From Sphingomonas_Q fennica_A (GTDB taxonomy: Bacteria > Pseudomonadota > Alphaproteobacteria > Sphingomonadales > Sphingomonadaceae), in the NCBI GenBank assembly GCA_036946415.1, contig JAQIJD010000001.1, forward strand, positions 186,001 through 250,000: DNA of 64,000 bases. The letters are read 5' to 3'. Each line of letters starts with the position of its first letter. The stretch's first letter is position 1. This document shows positions 1-8,343 of the stretch, in pieces. The notes beneath the pieces were generated by a model that worked only from the letters and a program-made list of their open reading frames with translations, did not search any database and had not been told where the DNA came from. The position numbers and the translations under genes are program-made.

Positions 1-80
1 CGGCCGTAATAGCCCTTCGCCTGTTCCAGGATCCGGTTGTGCTTGGCGCGGGTGGTCGTTCCCCGCTTGACGCGTGCCAT
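1..80 (-). CDS. rplT: 50S ribosomal protein L20, N-terminal part (cut by window edge)
   Basis: The reverse strand begins with ATG at 78-80 and reads MARVKRGTTTRAKHNRILEQ, the classic N-terminus of L20, a 23S rRNA-binding assembly protein. Only about 26 residues are inside the window; the rest lies to the left. It follows rpmI after a 14-base gap and should be co-transcribed with it. infC is not the immediate upstream gene here, unlike in E. coli. Confidence 0.95.
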   Translation of the reverse strand, partial: MARVKRGTTTRAKHNRILEQAKGYYG

Positions 81-94
81 TGTCCGCTACTCCC

Positions 95-298
95 TTAATT
101 GAGGCCGTAAGGCGCCCACAGCTTCACGCGGGCCGTATCGGCCTCGGCGAGAACGGTGGTGCCGCGGTTGGTGCGGATGTACTTCGCGTTGTGGCTGATG
201 AGGCGGTGGCGCTTGCCGGCCACGCCATGCTTCACCTTGCCGGTGGCCGTGAGCTTGAAGCGCTTCTTCACGCCGCTCTTGGTCTTGAGCTTGGGCAT
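95..298 (-). CDS. rpmI: 50S ribosomal protein L35
   Basis: A 67-residue basic protein starting MPKLKTKSGVKKRFKLTATG, which is diagnostic of L35. The frame stays open 14 codons further upstream, but the family start is this ATG, so the shorter form is chosen. It is first in an rpmI-rplT unit reading left. A promoter-like element sits at 390-417 on the same strand. L35 is a small 23S rRNA-binding protein of the large subunit. Confidence 0.95.
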   Translation of the reverse strand: MPKLKTKSGVKKRFKLTATGKVKHGVAGKRHRLISHNAKYIRTNRGTTVLAEADTARVKLWAPYGLN

Positions 299-389
299 TT
301 TCGTCTCCGTTGATCGAGCGACGCTTGGGGGAACGGCCACGGCAGCCCATACCGGCCGGGCAGTTCATCCTATCGCAGGAAGCGCCGGC

Positions 390-417
390 CCTTAGAGGAT
401 GCGGGGCGGCTTGGCAA
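390..417 (-). promoter_or_regulatory. Putative promoter of rpmI-rplT
   Basis: On the reverse strand a -35-like TTGCCA (417-412) is followed by 16 bases and CTAAGG (395-390), about 92 bases before the rpmI ATG. The same CTAAGG or CTATGG element recurs before rpsL, rplO and rpsM. Pattern recognition only. Confidence 0.5.
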
Positions 418-458
418 CCGCATCGGAACCGCAATGATCGCGAAGGGTTCCTCCGCCG

Positions 459-2591
459 ATGACCGATGCCGCGCGCACCGCCGGGGCCGCCCCCCGCCAG
501 CCTACCCCGCGCAGCGGCCGCGATCCCGCGGCGACCGCCATCGCCGCCATCGTCGCCGTGCTCTCGACACTGATCGGGCTGCTGCTGGTCGCCTGGCTGA
601 TCCTGTTCGTGACGCGCGGCCGCTTCCTGAAGGGCACGTTCGAGCGCTTCGCCAGCGCCGCGGCGGAACGCGACGTACGCGTGGCGGGCGATTTCCAATT
701 CTATTTCGATCCGATCGACCTGAAGTTCGTGGCGGACGGCCTGTCAGTCTCGAACCCGCGCTGGGCGTCGCTGCCCGATTTCTTCGCCGCGCGGCATATC
801 GAGACGCGGGTCAGGACGCTGCAACTGTTGTTCGGCCGCCGCCGCGCCGAATATCTGGTGCTGGAAGACGGCCGCGTCGATGCCGAATGGAGCGAGGACA
901 GGCGCAACACCTGGACGTTCGGCGATCCCGACGCCAAGGGCGAGCCGTTCGAATGGCCGGTGATCGATCGCGCGCAGGTGACGGGCACGCGCGTCCGCTA
1001 TCGCGATCCGTCGCTGTTCCTGTCGACCGACATCGACGTCGGCACCGTCCGCTCGGCCGAGACGTCGATCGAGAACAACCGCATCGATTTTACCGGCACG
1101 GGCACGCTGCGCCGCAATCCGTTCACGATGCGCGGCGCGCTGACCTCGCCCAACAGCACGGTACGGTTCGGGCGGACCGGCCTGGTCCTCGCCGCGCGGT
1201 CCGGCGGCACGCGGCTCCAGCTTTCGGGCGTCCTGCCCGCCGCCACCCAGATCGAGAATGCTAATCTGCTGCTGAAGGTGCGGGGGCCGAACCTGCGCAC
1301 ATTGTTCGATTTCCTCGGCGTCGCGGTGCCCGATACGCGCGGCTATGCCTTTCGCTCGCACCTGATGAAGGTGGGCGGCGAATATCGCTTCACGCGGCTG
1401 GCCGGCAAGTTCGGCACGAGCGACCTGGGCGGGCGGATGACGATCTCGCTGCCCAACGACCGCCTGTACATCGACGGCGATCTCGCCAGCCGCCGGGTCG
1501 ACATTCTCGATATCGCGCCGTTCATCGGCTACGAACCCAACGCCATCGCCACGACCGGCGTGGCGGCGGCGGCGGGGGCGCAGATCGGCCATGTCCGCAT
1601 CCTGCCGGATGCGCCGCTCCGCGTCGATGCGATCAGCAATTTCGATGCGCATATCGACTATAAGGTGACGACGGTGCGCGCGCCGCACCTGCCCGTGTCG
1701 GACATCGCGCTGACCTTCGACCTGAAGGACCGGCTGATGAAGCTGTCGCCGCTGACGATGAATCTGTCCGGCGGCGCGCTCTCCTCCGACATTTCCATCG
1801 ACGCGCGGGTGCCCGCCGTCGTCACCGCCTACGACATCCGCCTGGCGCCGACGCCGATGGGCAAGCTGCTGGCGGGCTTCGGCGTCGAGGAGTCGGGCAC
1901 GACCGGGTCGATCGCCGCGCGCATCCAGATGAAGGGCACCGGCGATACGGTGCGCGAATCGCTCGCCAGTTCGGACGGGCGGATCGCGATCGTGCTGCCG
2001 CGCGGCACCTTCTGGACGCGCAACATCCAGCTGGCCGAATTCGACATCGGCACCTTCGTGCAGAAGATGTTCGAGGACAAGTTGAAGAAGCCGGTGCAGA
2101 TCAATTGTGGCCTGATCGCCTTCACCGTGCGCAACGGGGTCGCCGCGGCGGATCCGATCCTGATCGACACCGACAAGAACGTGATGACCGCGCGCGGCGG
2201 CTTCAGCTTCAAGGACGAATCGGTCGACGTGCGCTTCCGTGCGGATTCCAAGAAGTTCAGCCTGTTTTCCGGCCAGTCCCCGGTCGGCATCGGCGGCTAT
2301 TTCGGCGCGCCGTCGCTGCGCATCATTTCGCCCGAGCTGCTGGCGCGGGGCGGCGCGGGGGCGGCGCTGGGGCTGGCGGCCGGGCCGCTGGGCGCCGCGC
2401 TCGCCTTCATCGACGTGGGCGATGCCAAGGCGGCGCAATGCGGGCCGGTCCTCGCCGGCGCCACCGCCGCGCAGCAACGCACCGAGGACGGCAAGGCGCG
2501 CAAGGACACCGGCACGCGCGCGGAGAACGACCGACAGGCCGCCTCGCCGGCCGAAGCCAAGCCGCGCAAGAAGGTGCTGGGGATTTTCTAG
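459..2591 (+). CDS. AsmA family protein, membrane-anchored envelope protein
   Basis: 710 residues. An N-terminal cytoplasmic tail rich in Ala/Arg/Pro is followed by one hydrophobic anchor at about residues 28-52 and a long periplasmic beta-rich region (motifs such as LKFVADGLSVSNPRW and repeated D-G-x-DAEW-like strands) typical of AsmA/YhjG-type proteins. These belong to the bridge-like group linked to outer-membrane assembly and inter-membrane lipid transport. The C-terminus is Ala/Arg/Lys-rich and probably disordered. The gene overlaps the convergent glycosyltransferase gene by 4 bases at its 3' end. The family assignment is good; the substrate is unknown. Confidence 0.8.
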   Translation: MTDAARTAGAAPRQPTPRSGRDPAATAIAAIVAVLSTLIGLLLVAWLILFVTRGRFLKGTFERFASAAAERDVRVAGDFQFYFDPIDLKFVADGLSVSNPRWASLPDFFAARHIETRVRTLQLLFGRRRAEYLVLEDGRVDAEWSEDRRNTWTFGDPDAKGEPFEWPVIDRAQVTGTRVRYRDPSLFLSTDIDVGTVRSAETSIENNRIDFTGTGTLRRNPFTMRGALTSPNSTVRFGRTGLVLAARSGGTRLQLSGVLPAATQIENANLLLKVRGPNLRTLFDFLGVAVPDTRGYAFRSHLMKVGGEYRFTRLAGKFGTSDLGGRMTISLPNDRLYIDGDLASRRVDILDIAPFIGYEPNAIATTGVAAAAGAQIGHVRILPDAPLRVDAISNFDAHIDYKVTTVRAPHLPVSDIALTFDLKDRLMKLSPLTMNLSGGALSSDISIDARVPAVVTAYDIRLAPTPMGKLLAGFGVEESGTTGSIAARIQMKGTGDTVRESLASSDGRIAIVLPRGTFWTRNIQLAEFDIGTFVQKMFEDKLKKPVQINCGLIAFTVRNGVAAADPILIDTDKNVMTARGGFSFKDESVDVRFRADSKKFSLFSGQSPVGIGGYFGAPSLRIISPELLARGGAGAALGLAAGPLGAALAFIDVGDAKAAQCGPVLAGATAAQQRTEDGKARKDTGTRAENDRQAASPAEAKPRKKVLGIF

Positions 2592-3742
2592 CCACGGCCT
2601 TTCTGGCGGGCGATGCGCAGATAGGCGTCGACCAGTTCCTGATTGACCTGATCCCAGCCGTAGCGGGCGCTCGCCTCGCGGCCCGCGGCTCCCGCCGCCT
2701 TGCGGGCATCGGGGCGCGCGCAATAATCGGCCAGCGCCTCGACGAAGGCGGCGGTGCCGCCGGGGCGCACGAGCCGGCCGGTCACGCCATCCGCCACCAG
2801 GCTGAGGCTGCCGGTAGCGCGCGCCGCCACCACCGGCAGGCCGGCGGCCATCGCTTCCAGCGTGACGTTGCCGAACGTCTCGGTGACGGAGGGATTGAAC
2901 AGCAGATCGGCCGAGGCGATCGCGCGCGCCAGATCCTCGCCCTTCTGGAAGCCGGTGAACACCGCCTGCGGCAGGCGCCGCTCGAACCAGTCGCGCGCCG
3001 GGCCTTCACCCACCACCAGCACGCGATGCGCCACGCCGCGCCGGGCGAGCTGGTCGACCGCGTCGGAGAAGACGTCCAGCCCCTTCTCCATCACCAGCCG
3101 GCCGACGAAGGCGATCACCACATCCCCGTCGGCGAAGCCAAGGCTCCGCCGCCACGCCATGTCGCGCCGTTCGGGCGTGAAGATGTCGTCCCGGTCGACC
3201 CCGCGCGACCAGATGCCGACATCGTAGTTCATCCGCTGATCGCGCAGCAACTGCGCCATCGATTCGGATGGCGCGAAGATCGCATCGCAGCGGCGGTAGA
3301 AGCGGCGCAGGCCCGCCTCGACCAGCGGTTCGAGGAAGGCGAAGCCGTAATAGCGCGGATAGGTCTCGAACCGGGTGTGGACCGAGGCGACCACCGGCGT
3401 GCCGCGCCGGCGCGCGAGCGAGACGGCGCGATGGCCCAGGATCTCGGGGCTGGCGACATGGAACAGCGTGGGATCGAATTCCGCCAGATCGCGCTTCACG
3501 CGCGGCGGGATCATCACCGGCGCGCGATATTCGGATCGGCCGGGCAAAGCGATCGCCGGCACGCCCACCACCTTGCCGGCGGAGGCGAAGGCGGGCTTGT
3601 CCGTCTTCGGCGAATAGATGCGCACGCGCGCGCCCTGACCGATCAGGTAGCGGACGAGCCGGTTCAGCGCCTGATTGGCCCCGTCGCGCACGTAATTGTA
3701 GTTTCCGGAAAAGAGCGCGAGGCGCAGGTCGCTGACGTCCAT
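2588..3742 (-). CDS. Glycosyltransferase, GT4-type (GT-B fold)
   Basis: 384 residues starting MDVSDLRLALFSGNYNYVRD. A glycine-rich donor of early strands (LFSGNYNYVRDGAN) and the C-terminal retaining-GT signature VTETFGNVTLEAMAAGLPVV (E-x7-E) place it in the GT4 family of sugar-nucleotide-dependent transferases, close to glycolipid mannosyl/glucosyltransferases (MgtA/PimB-like). The frame is open 60 codons upstream, but those codons show no family similarity, so ATG 3742 is used. Acceptor and sugar cannot be told from sequence. It overlaps the AsmA gene tail-to-tail. Confidence 0.85.
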   Translation of the reverse strand: MDVSDLRLALFSGNYNYVRDGANQALNRLVRYLIGQGARVRIYSPKTDKPAFASAGKVVGVPAIALPGRSEYRAPVMIPPRVKRDLAEFDPTLFHVASPEILGHRAVSLARRRGTPVVASVHTRFETYPRYYGFAFLEPLVEAGLRRFYRRCDAIFAPSESMAQLLRDQRMNYDVGIWSRGVDRDDIFTPERRDMAWRRSLGFADGDVVIAFVGRLVMEKGLDVFSDAVDQLARRGVAHRVLVVGEGPARDWFERRLPQAVFTGFQKGEDLARAIASADLLFNPSVTETFGNVTLEAMAAGLPVVAARATGSLSLVADGVTGRLVRPGGTAAFVEALADYCARPDARKAAGAAGREASARYGWDQVNQELVDAYLRIARQKGRG

Positions 3743-3842
3743 GCGGCGCGGGGTAGGCTCAAGCGAAACGAAATGCCACCGTCGCGATGAATCGCGGGGG
3801 CACGCAGGGCACCTTTCGCCGTAACGCAGGGTTATAGGGATT

Positions 3843-4034
3843 ATGGACGGCATCGACGAAACCGGAACGCTGGTCCGCGACAGCGGCGGATTCGCGCTGC
3901 GGGCGGACAGCGGCCAGACCATCCGGCTCGATCTGGCCCGCGTGCCCGTCGATCACGTCGAGAAGCGGGTCCGCGTGCGCGGCCTGCGCCGCGCCGACGG
4001 CGTGGTCGAGGCGGACGGGGTGGCGGCGGCATGA
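3843..4034 (+). CDS. Small DUF5818-like protein
   Basis: 63 residues, MDGIDETGTLVRDSGGFALR, with a GTLVR...GFALRADSG...RLDL...VGxRVRVRG-like pattern expected of a small OB-like beta barrel. It resembles the DUF5818 proteins common in sphingomonads; this is recalled, not searched. The stop overlaps the start of the next gene by 4 bases (ATGA), suggesting translational coupling with yjbQ. No enzymatic residues stand out. Function is unknown. Confidence 0.6.
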   Translation: MDGIDETGTLVRDSGGFALRADSGQTIRLDLARVPVDHVEKRVRVRGLRRADGVVEADGVAAA

Positions 4035-4450
4035 TGCGGCAGGCGAGCCGCCTGCTGGAAATCACCAGCCGTGGCCAGGGCCTGCACGAGGTGACGCGCC
4101 CGATCGCCGAATGGGTGGACCGGCAGCAGATGGACGAGGGACTGCTGACCATCCTCTGCCGCCACACCTCGGCCTCGCTCCTCATCCACGAGAATGCGGC
4201 ACCGGCGGCGCGCCGCGATCTGGAACGCTATTTCGCGCGGATCGCGCCTGAGAGCGCGGACTACGAGCATGACGAGGAGGGGCCGGACGACATGCCCGCC
4301 CACCTGCGTGCGGCGCTGACGGGGGTGCAATTGTCGATCCCGGTAAACGGCGGGCGGATGCTGCTCGGCACGTGGCAGGGCCTCTATCTGTTCGAACATC
4401 GCCGGCGGCCGCACGTCCGTTCGCTGGCGCTGCATCTGATCGGGCGATGA
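4031..4450 (+). CDS. yjbQ: YjbQ/UPF0047 family protein
   Basis: 139 residues. Family hallmarks are CRHTSASLLIHEN, a D-x-E-x-x-RYF segment, D-x-P-A-H-L-R, and the C-terminal GTWQGLYLFEHR. UPF0047 proteins have been reported to carry a thiamin-phosphate-synthase-like side activity, and the physiological role is unsettled. The gene starts inside the upstream small gene and ends in an ATGA overlap with the Nudix gene, so the three form a tightly coupled cluster. Confidence 0.85.
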   Translation: MMRQASRLLEITSRGQGLHEVTRPIAEWVDRQQMDEGLLTILCRHTSASLLIHENAAPAARRDLERYFARIAPESADYEHDEEGPDDMPAHLRAALTGVQLSIPVNGGRMLLGTWQGLYLFEHRRRPHVRSLALHLIGR

Positions 4451-4926
4451 CGGCGGCGCGGCTCAGCGCGGGCATCCTCCTCCACCGCCCCGGCGCGGCG
4501 GGGCCGGAAGTGCTGCTGGTCCACCCGGGCGGCCCGTTCTGGCGACGGCGCGACGAGGGCGCGTGGCAATTGCCCAAGGGCGGGGTGGAACCGGGCGAGA
4601 CGCTGGAGCAGGCGGCACGGCGCGAATTCACCGAGGAGCTGGGCCATTGCCCGTCCGGCCCGCTCCGCCCGCTGGGGCGGATCCGCCAGGCCGGCGGCAA
4701 GCAGGTGGAAGGCTTCGCGCTGGCCGGTGACTTCGATATCGCGACGCTCAACTCGATCCGCTTCGATCTGGAATGGCCCCCCGGCAGCGGCCGCATCGGC
4801 AGCTATCCGGAAGTGGACGAGGCACGCTGGTTCGATCTGGAGGTCGCGGGTGCCGGCCCCATGCTGGCCAGCCAGCGACCGCTGCTGGATCGCCTCGCCG
4901 CGCTGCTGGCGGCGGAGGCGGCATAG
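4447..4926 (+). CDS. Nudix hydrolase
   Basis: 159 residues. The Nudix box is complete: GGVEPGETLEQAARREFTEE followed by LG matches G-x5-E-x7-R-E-x-x-E-E-x-G-U. The preceding AWQLPKGG and the GPxxxxVHPGGPFWRRRD segment resemble diadenosine-polyphosphate/MutT-like members (the 'RDI/bis-tetraphosphatase' group). Expected to hydrolyse a nucleoside diphosphate linked to X; the substrate is undetermined. The start codon lies in an ATGA overlap with yjbQ, so the upstream in-frame extension is rejected. Confidence 0.85.
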   Translation: MTAARLSAGILLHRPGAAGPEVLLVHPGGPFWRRRDEGAWQLPKGGVEPGETLEQAARREFTEELGHCPSGPLRPLGRIRQAGGKQVEGFALAGDFDIATLNSIRFDLEWPPGSGRIGSYPEVDEARWFDLEVAGAGPMLASQRPLLDRLAALLAAEAA

Positions 4927-4964
4927 CGTCCTTCGCGCGTCGCCCGCCGCCGGGATCGGGCCGA

Positions 4965-5657
4965 TCAGCCCGGCGATGCCTGCCGCGCCCCGAACGTCAC
5001 CGCGACCGGTTCCAGCCCCGCGATCGTCGCGCGCACCGTCTCGCCCGGCCGGATCGGGCCGACGCCGGCGGGCGTGCCGGTGAAGATCAGGTCGCCCGCC
5101 GCCAGCGCCACATAGGTCGAGAGCGTGGCGATGATCTCGGGCACGGTCCAGATCATCTGGTCGAGATCGCCCGCCTGGCGCGGCACGCCGTCCACCGTCA
5201 GCCCGATCGCGCCCTTCGACGGCGGCGGGCCTTCGGTCAGCGCGCCGATCGGGGCGGACGCGTCGAAGCCCTTGGCCATATCCCACGGTCGGCCGGCCTT
5301 GCGTGCCGCGCTCTGGAGGTCGCGGCGGGTGAGGTCGATGCCGACCGCATGGCCCCAGATCAGCGCGGTGGCACGGTCCACGGCGATGTCCGCGCCACCC
5401 GCGCCGAGCGCGATCACCAGTTCGACCTCATGGTGGAGATCGTCGGTCATCGGCGGAAAGCGCAGGCGGCCGCCGCCCGAAACCACGGCGTCGGCGGGCT
5501 TGGTGAAGAAGAACGGCGCCTGCCGGGATGGATCGCCGCCCATCTCGCGAGCGTGATCGGCATAATTCTGACCGACGCAGAAGATGCGGCGGACGGGAAA
5601 AAGATCCTCCCGCCCGGCGATGGCGACGGTCGGCAGGACGAGGTGCGGCAGCTGCAT
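4965..5657 (-). CDS. Fumarylacetoacetate hydrolase (FAH) family protein
   Basis: 230 residues. The FAH-fold signature is clear: CVGQNYADHAREMG, FFTKPADAV, HHEVELVIALG (metal-binding E-x-E type) and the C-terminal LIFTGTPAGVGP. Members of this size act as acylpyruvate hydrolases, oxaloacetate decarboxylases or fumarylpyruvate hydrolases. The length and GxNYxxHAxEMG motif fit the YcgM/FAHD1 group (acylpyruvate or fumarylpyruvate hydrolase). It is divergent from alkB and has no pathway neighbours here, so the substrate is not assigned. Confidence 0.85.
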   Translation of the reverse strand: MQLPHLVLPTVAIAGREDLFPVRRIFCVGQNYADHAREMGGDPSRQAPFFFTKPADAVVSGGGRLRFPPMTDDLHHEVELVIALGAGGADIAVDRATALIWGHAVGIDLTRRDLQSAARKAGRPWDMAKGFDASAPIGALTEGPPPSKGAIGLTVDGVPRQAGDLDQMIWTVPEIIATLSTYVALAAGDLIFTGTPAGVGPIRPGETVRATIAGLEPVAVTFGARQASPG

Positions 5658-5726
5658 GGGGCGGTCTCCCGGAGGCGTCCGGGCTTCCTATATCGGGCAG
5701 GCGGCAAAGGCCACGGAGGAGGATCG

Positions 5727-6371
5727 ATGCAGGCCGAGCTGTTCGCGGATGACCGCCCTGCCATCGCCCTCGCGCCCGGCGCCGTAGTGCTGCCGGGCTT
5801 CGCGCTGGGCGAGGCGGACGCGCTGATCGAGGGCATCGCCGGCATCGCGCTCGAGGCGCCGTTCCGCCGGATGGAGACGCCGGGCGGGCGGCAGATGTCG
5901 GTCGCGATGACGAGCGCGGGACCGCTCGGCTGGACGAGCGGACGGCGCGGCTATGGCTATGCCGCCACCGATCCGGCGAGCGGGCGGCCGTGGCCGGCGA
6001 TGCCGCCCGCGTTTTCGGCGCTGGCGATGCGGGCCGCTGCGGCGGGCGGTTTCGCCGGGTTCGTGCCCGATAGCTGCCTCGTCAACCGCTATGAAGCCGG
6101 GGCGCGGATGGCGCTGCACCAGGATCGCGACGAGCGGGATATGGGCCAGCCGATCGTGTCGGTGTCGCTCGGTCTGCCGGCGACGTTCCTGTGGGGCGGG
6201 GCCGCCCGCAGCAATCCGGCGGCGCGGGTGCCGCTGCGGCACGGCGACGTGGTGGTCTGGGGCGGGCCGGCGCGGCTGACCTTCCACGGCATCGCGCCGC
6301 TGAAGGCAGGCGCGCATCCCGCGACAGGCGAATGCCGCTACAATCTCACCTTCCGGGTGGCGGACGCCTGA
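5727..6371 (+). CDS. alkB: Alpha-ketoglutarate-dependent DNA/RNA repair dioxygenase AlkB
   Basis: 214 residues starting MQAELFADDRPAIALAPGAV. The Fe(II)/2-oxoglutarate dioxygenase core is present: NRYEAGARMALHQDRDE (His-x-Asp), SLGLPATFLWGG, the distal FHGIAPLK histidine and the C-terminal YNLTFR arginine that binds 2-oxoglutarate. It removes alkyl groups from DNA/RNA bases by oxidative demethylation. A strong Shine-Dalgarno (GGAGGAGG, about 5715-5722) fixes this start over the long upstream open frame. It is convergent with ctrA, with 6 bases between stops. Confidence 0.92.
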   Translation: MQAELFADDRPAIALAPGAVVLPGFALGEADALIEGIAGIALEAPFRRMETPGGRQMSVAMTSAGPLGWTSGRRGYGYAATDPASGRPWPAMPPAFSALAMRAAAAGGFAGFVPDSCLVNRYEAGARMALHQDRDERDMGQPIVSVSLGLPATFLWGGAARSNPAARVPLRHGDVVVWGGPARLTFHGIAPLKAGAHPATGECRYNLTFRVADA

Positions 6372-6377
6372 GCGGCG

Positions 6378-7079
6378 TCACGCCACCTTGGCGGTGGCGG
6401 CTTCCTCGGGTTCGCGCAGCACGTAGCCGCGGCCCCACACCGTCTCGATATAATTGTCGCCGCCGCAGGCGAGGCTGAGCTTCTTGCGCAGCTTGCAGAT
6501 GAAGACGTCGATAATCTTCAGTTCCGGCTCGTCCATGCCGCCATAGAGATGGTTCAGGAACATCTCCTTGGTGAGCGTGGTGCCCTTGCGGAGCGAGAGC
6601 AGCTCCAGCATCGCATATTCCTTGCCGGTAAGATGGACGCGCGCGCCGTCGACCTCGACCGTCTTGGCATCCAGGTTCACCGCCAGCTTGCCGGTGCGGA
6701 TCACCGACTGGCTGTGGCCCTTGGAGCGGCGGACGATGGCATGGATGCGCGCCACCAGCTCGTCCCGGTGGAAGGGCTTGGTGACATAATCGTCGGCGCC
6801 GAAGCCGAGGCCGCGGACCTTGGAATCCATCTCCGCCGTGCCGGACAGGATCATCACCGGGGTCTGCACGCGGGCGGTGCGCAGCTTCTTCAGCACGTCA
6901 TAGCCGTGCATGTCGGGCAAATTCAGATCCAGCAGGATCAGATCGTAATCGTAGAGCTTGCCCAGATCGAGGCCTTCCTCGCCCAGATCGGTGGTGTAGA
7001 CGTTGAAGCCTTCCGATCCGAGCATCAGTTCGATGCTCTTGGCGGTCGTCGGCTCGTCCTCGATCAGCAGAACCCGCAT
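6378..7079 (-). CDS. ctrA: Cell-cycle transcriptional regulator CtrA
   Basis: 233 residues. An N-terminal receiver domain with phospho-acceptor Asp51 (LILLDLNLPDMHGYD) and acidic DE pair at 8-9 is followed by an OmpR-type winged helix with LTGKEYAMLELLSLRKG and the DNA-recognition stretch MDEPELKIIDVFICKLRKKL, which is characteristic of CtrA orthologues. CtrA is phosphorylated through CckA-ChpT in alphaproteobacteria and controls cell-cycle, motility and division genes by binding TTAA-N7-TTAA. Such a site lies upstream at 7170-7184, suggesting autoregulation. Confidence 0.96.
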   Translation of the reverse strand: MRVLLIEDEPTTAKSIELMLGSEGFNVYTTDLGEEGLDLGKLYDYDLILLDLNLPDMHGYDVLKKLRTARVQTPVMILSGTAEMDSKVRGLGFGADDYVTKPFHRDELVARIHAIVRRSKGHSQSVIRTGKLAVNLDAKTVEVDGARVHLTGKEYAMLELLSLRKGTTLTKEMFLNHLYGGMDEPELKIIDVFICKLRKKLSLACGGDNYIETVWGRGYVLREPEEAATAKVA

Positions 7080-7142
7080 GTCCGTCGTCTCCGTCCCGTA
7101 CAGCCCGGCCCGCGCCCGCCCCGCGATCCAGCAGCGATGAAT

Positions 7143-7184
7143 CCATAACGCTTGAATGAAGGCAAAAGATTAATCGGCAGTTAA
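7143..7184 (-). promoter_or_regulatory. CtrA-type binding box and putative ctrA promoter
   Basis: TTAA-TCGGCAG-TTAA (7170-7184) matches the full CtrA consensus TTAA-N7-TTAA, about 90 bases before the ctrA ATG. On the reverse strand a TTATGG element (7148-7143) lies at -10-like distance, so one half-site overlaps the -35 region, as in CtrA-controlled promoters. The site also faces the divergent pseudouridine synthase gene. The sequence match is direct; regulation is inferred. Confidence 0.7.
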
Positions 7185-7259
7185 GCCCATTTTGGAATGG
7201 TTTGGCGAGAAAGCACCCACCCGTTGCCCGCGCGCCCGTCCCGTGGGATGGGGGCAGCC

Positions 7260-7934
7260 ATGCTGGCCGATCGCATCCTGTTCATCGACGCCGAGGCGAT
7301 GGTGGTCGACAAGCCCGCCGGCCTGCCCGTCACTCCGACCCGCGACGGGGCGATCAGCGTCGAGAATCATCTCGCCAGCCTCGCCTTCGGTTTCCGCCGC
7401 TGGCCGGCGCCCGCCCACCGGCTGGACCGCGACACGTCCGGCTGCCTGCTGCTGGCGCGCACGCCGCGCGCGCTCAGCCGCTATCATGCCGCCTTCGAGG
7501 CGGGGCAGGTCGGCAAGCGCTATCTGGCGGTGGTGGACGGCGTGCCCGCACAGCCGGCCGGAACGATCGACATGCCGCTCGCCAAGATCAGCAGCCGTGC
7601 CGACGGATGGCGGATGGTGGCCGACGCGAAGGGCAAGGCGGCGCGGACCCGCTGGCGCCTGGTCGGCGCGGCGGGCGGCCGCGCGCTCATCCTGTTCGCG
7701 CCGGAGACGGGGCGCACGCATCAGCTGCGCGTCCATGCGGCAAGCGGGCTCGGCCTGCCGATCGCGGGCGATCCGGTCTATGGCCGGGCGGCGCGGACGG
7801 GGATGCTGCTCCACGCCTGGCGGCTGACGGTGCCGCGCGACCCGAAGGCGCCGATCGTGGCGGAGGCGCCGCTGCCCGAGACCTTCGCCGCCGCCGGCTT
7901 CACCGCTCCAGACATCGGCGATGGCGACGCCTGA
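7260..7934 (+). CDS. RluA-family RNA pseudouridine synthase
   Basis: 224 residues from MLADRILFIDAEAMVVDKPA. It contains VVDKPAGLPV, the catalytic HRLDRDTSG motif (Asp nucleophile), and the late GRTHQLRVH and PIAGDPVYG motifs of RluA-type enzymes. The N-terminal S4 domain is absent, as in RluA/TruC-like members. Target RNA (23S or tRNA) cannot be decided. GGGGG at about 7249-7254 places the start at 7260; ATG 7248 is the alternative. The stop overlaps arfB by 14 bases. The gene is divergent from ctrA across the CtrA box. Confidence 0.88.
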   Translation: MLADRILFIDAEAMVVDKPAGLPVTPTRDGAISVENHLASLAFGFRRWPAPAHRLDRDTSGCLLLARTPRALSRYHAAFEAGQVGKRYLAVVDGVPAQPAGTIDMPLAKISSRADGWRMVADAKGKAARTRWRLVGAAGGRALILFAPETGRTHQLRVHAASGLGLPIAGDPVYGRAARTGMLLHAWRLTVPRDPKAPIVAEAPLPETFAAAGFTAPDIGDGDA

Positions 7935-8334
7935 TCCGCCGGCGCTGCCCGAATCGGCGCTGGAAGAACGCTTCCTCGCCGCCACCGGGCCGGGCGGGCA
8001 GAACGTCAACAAGGTGGCGACGGCGGTGCAGATCCGGCTCGATACCTATGCGCTGAGGCTCCACCCGGCGGCGTTCCAGCGGCTGAAGGCGCTGGCCGGC
8101 AGCCGTTTCGCCGCGGACGGGGCGATCGTGGTGACGGCGCGGCGCTTCCGCACGCGCGAGGCAAATCGGGCCGATGCCCGCGCGCGGCTGGCCGAGATGG
8201 TCGCCGCAGCGCTGATCGCACCCGAACGGCGGGTGAAGACGCGGCCGTCGCGTGCCGCCAAGGCCAAGCGCGTCGAGGCGAAGGCGCAGCGCGGCGCGGT
8301 GAAGCGCGGGCGCGGCCGGGTGACGGTGGAGTGA
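7921..8334 (+). CDS. arfB: Alternative ribosome-rescue factor ArfB (YaeJ-type peptidyl-tRNA hydrolase)
   Basis: 137 residues. The release-factor GGQ motif is at residues 25-27 in ATGPGGQNVNKVATAV, without the codon-recognition domains of RF1/RF2. The C-terminus is a long Lys/Arg-rich tail (RAAKAKRVEAKAQRGAVKRG) that in ArfB enters the empty mRNA channel of stalled ribosomes. Function: hydrolysis of peptidyl-tRNA on non-stop ribosomes. It overlaps the preceding pseudouridine synthase gene and is followed after 9 bases by the msrC-like gene, so likely one operon. Confidence 0.92.
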   Translation: MATPDPPALPESALEERFLAATGPGGQNVNKVATAVQIRLDTYALRLHPAAFQRLKALAGSRFAADGAIVVTARRFRTREANRADARARLAEMVAAALIAPERRVKTRPSRAAKAKRVEAKAQRGAVKRGRGRVTVE

Positions 8335-8343
8335 GGGACGCTT

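Noticed and set aside
744..2723. Open frame of about 660 codons opposite the AsmA gene
   Set aside because: Arg/Ala/Gly-rich shadow of the sense gene with no start signal or domain.
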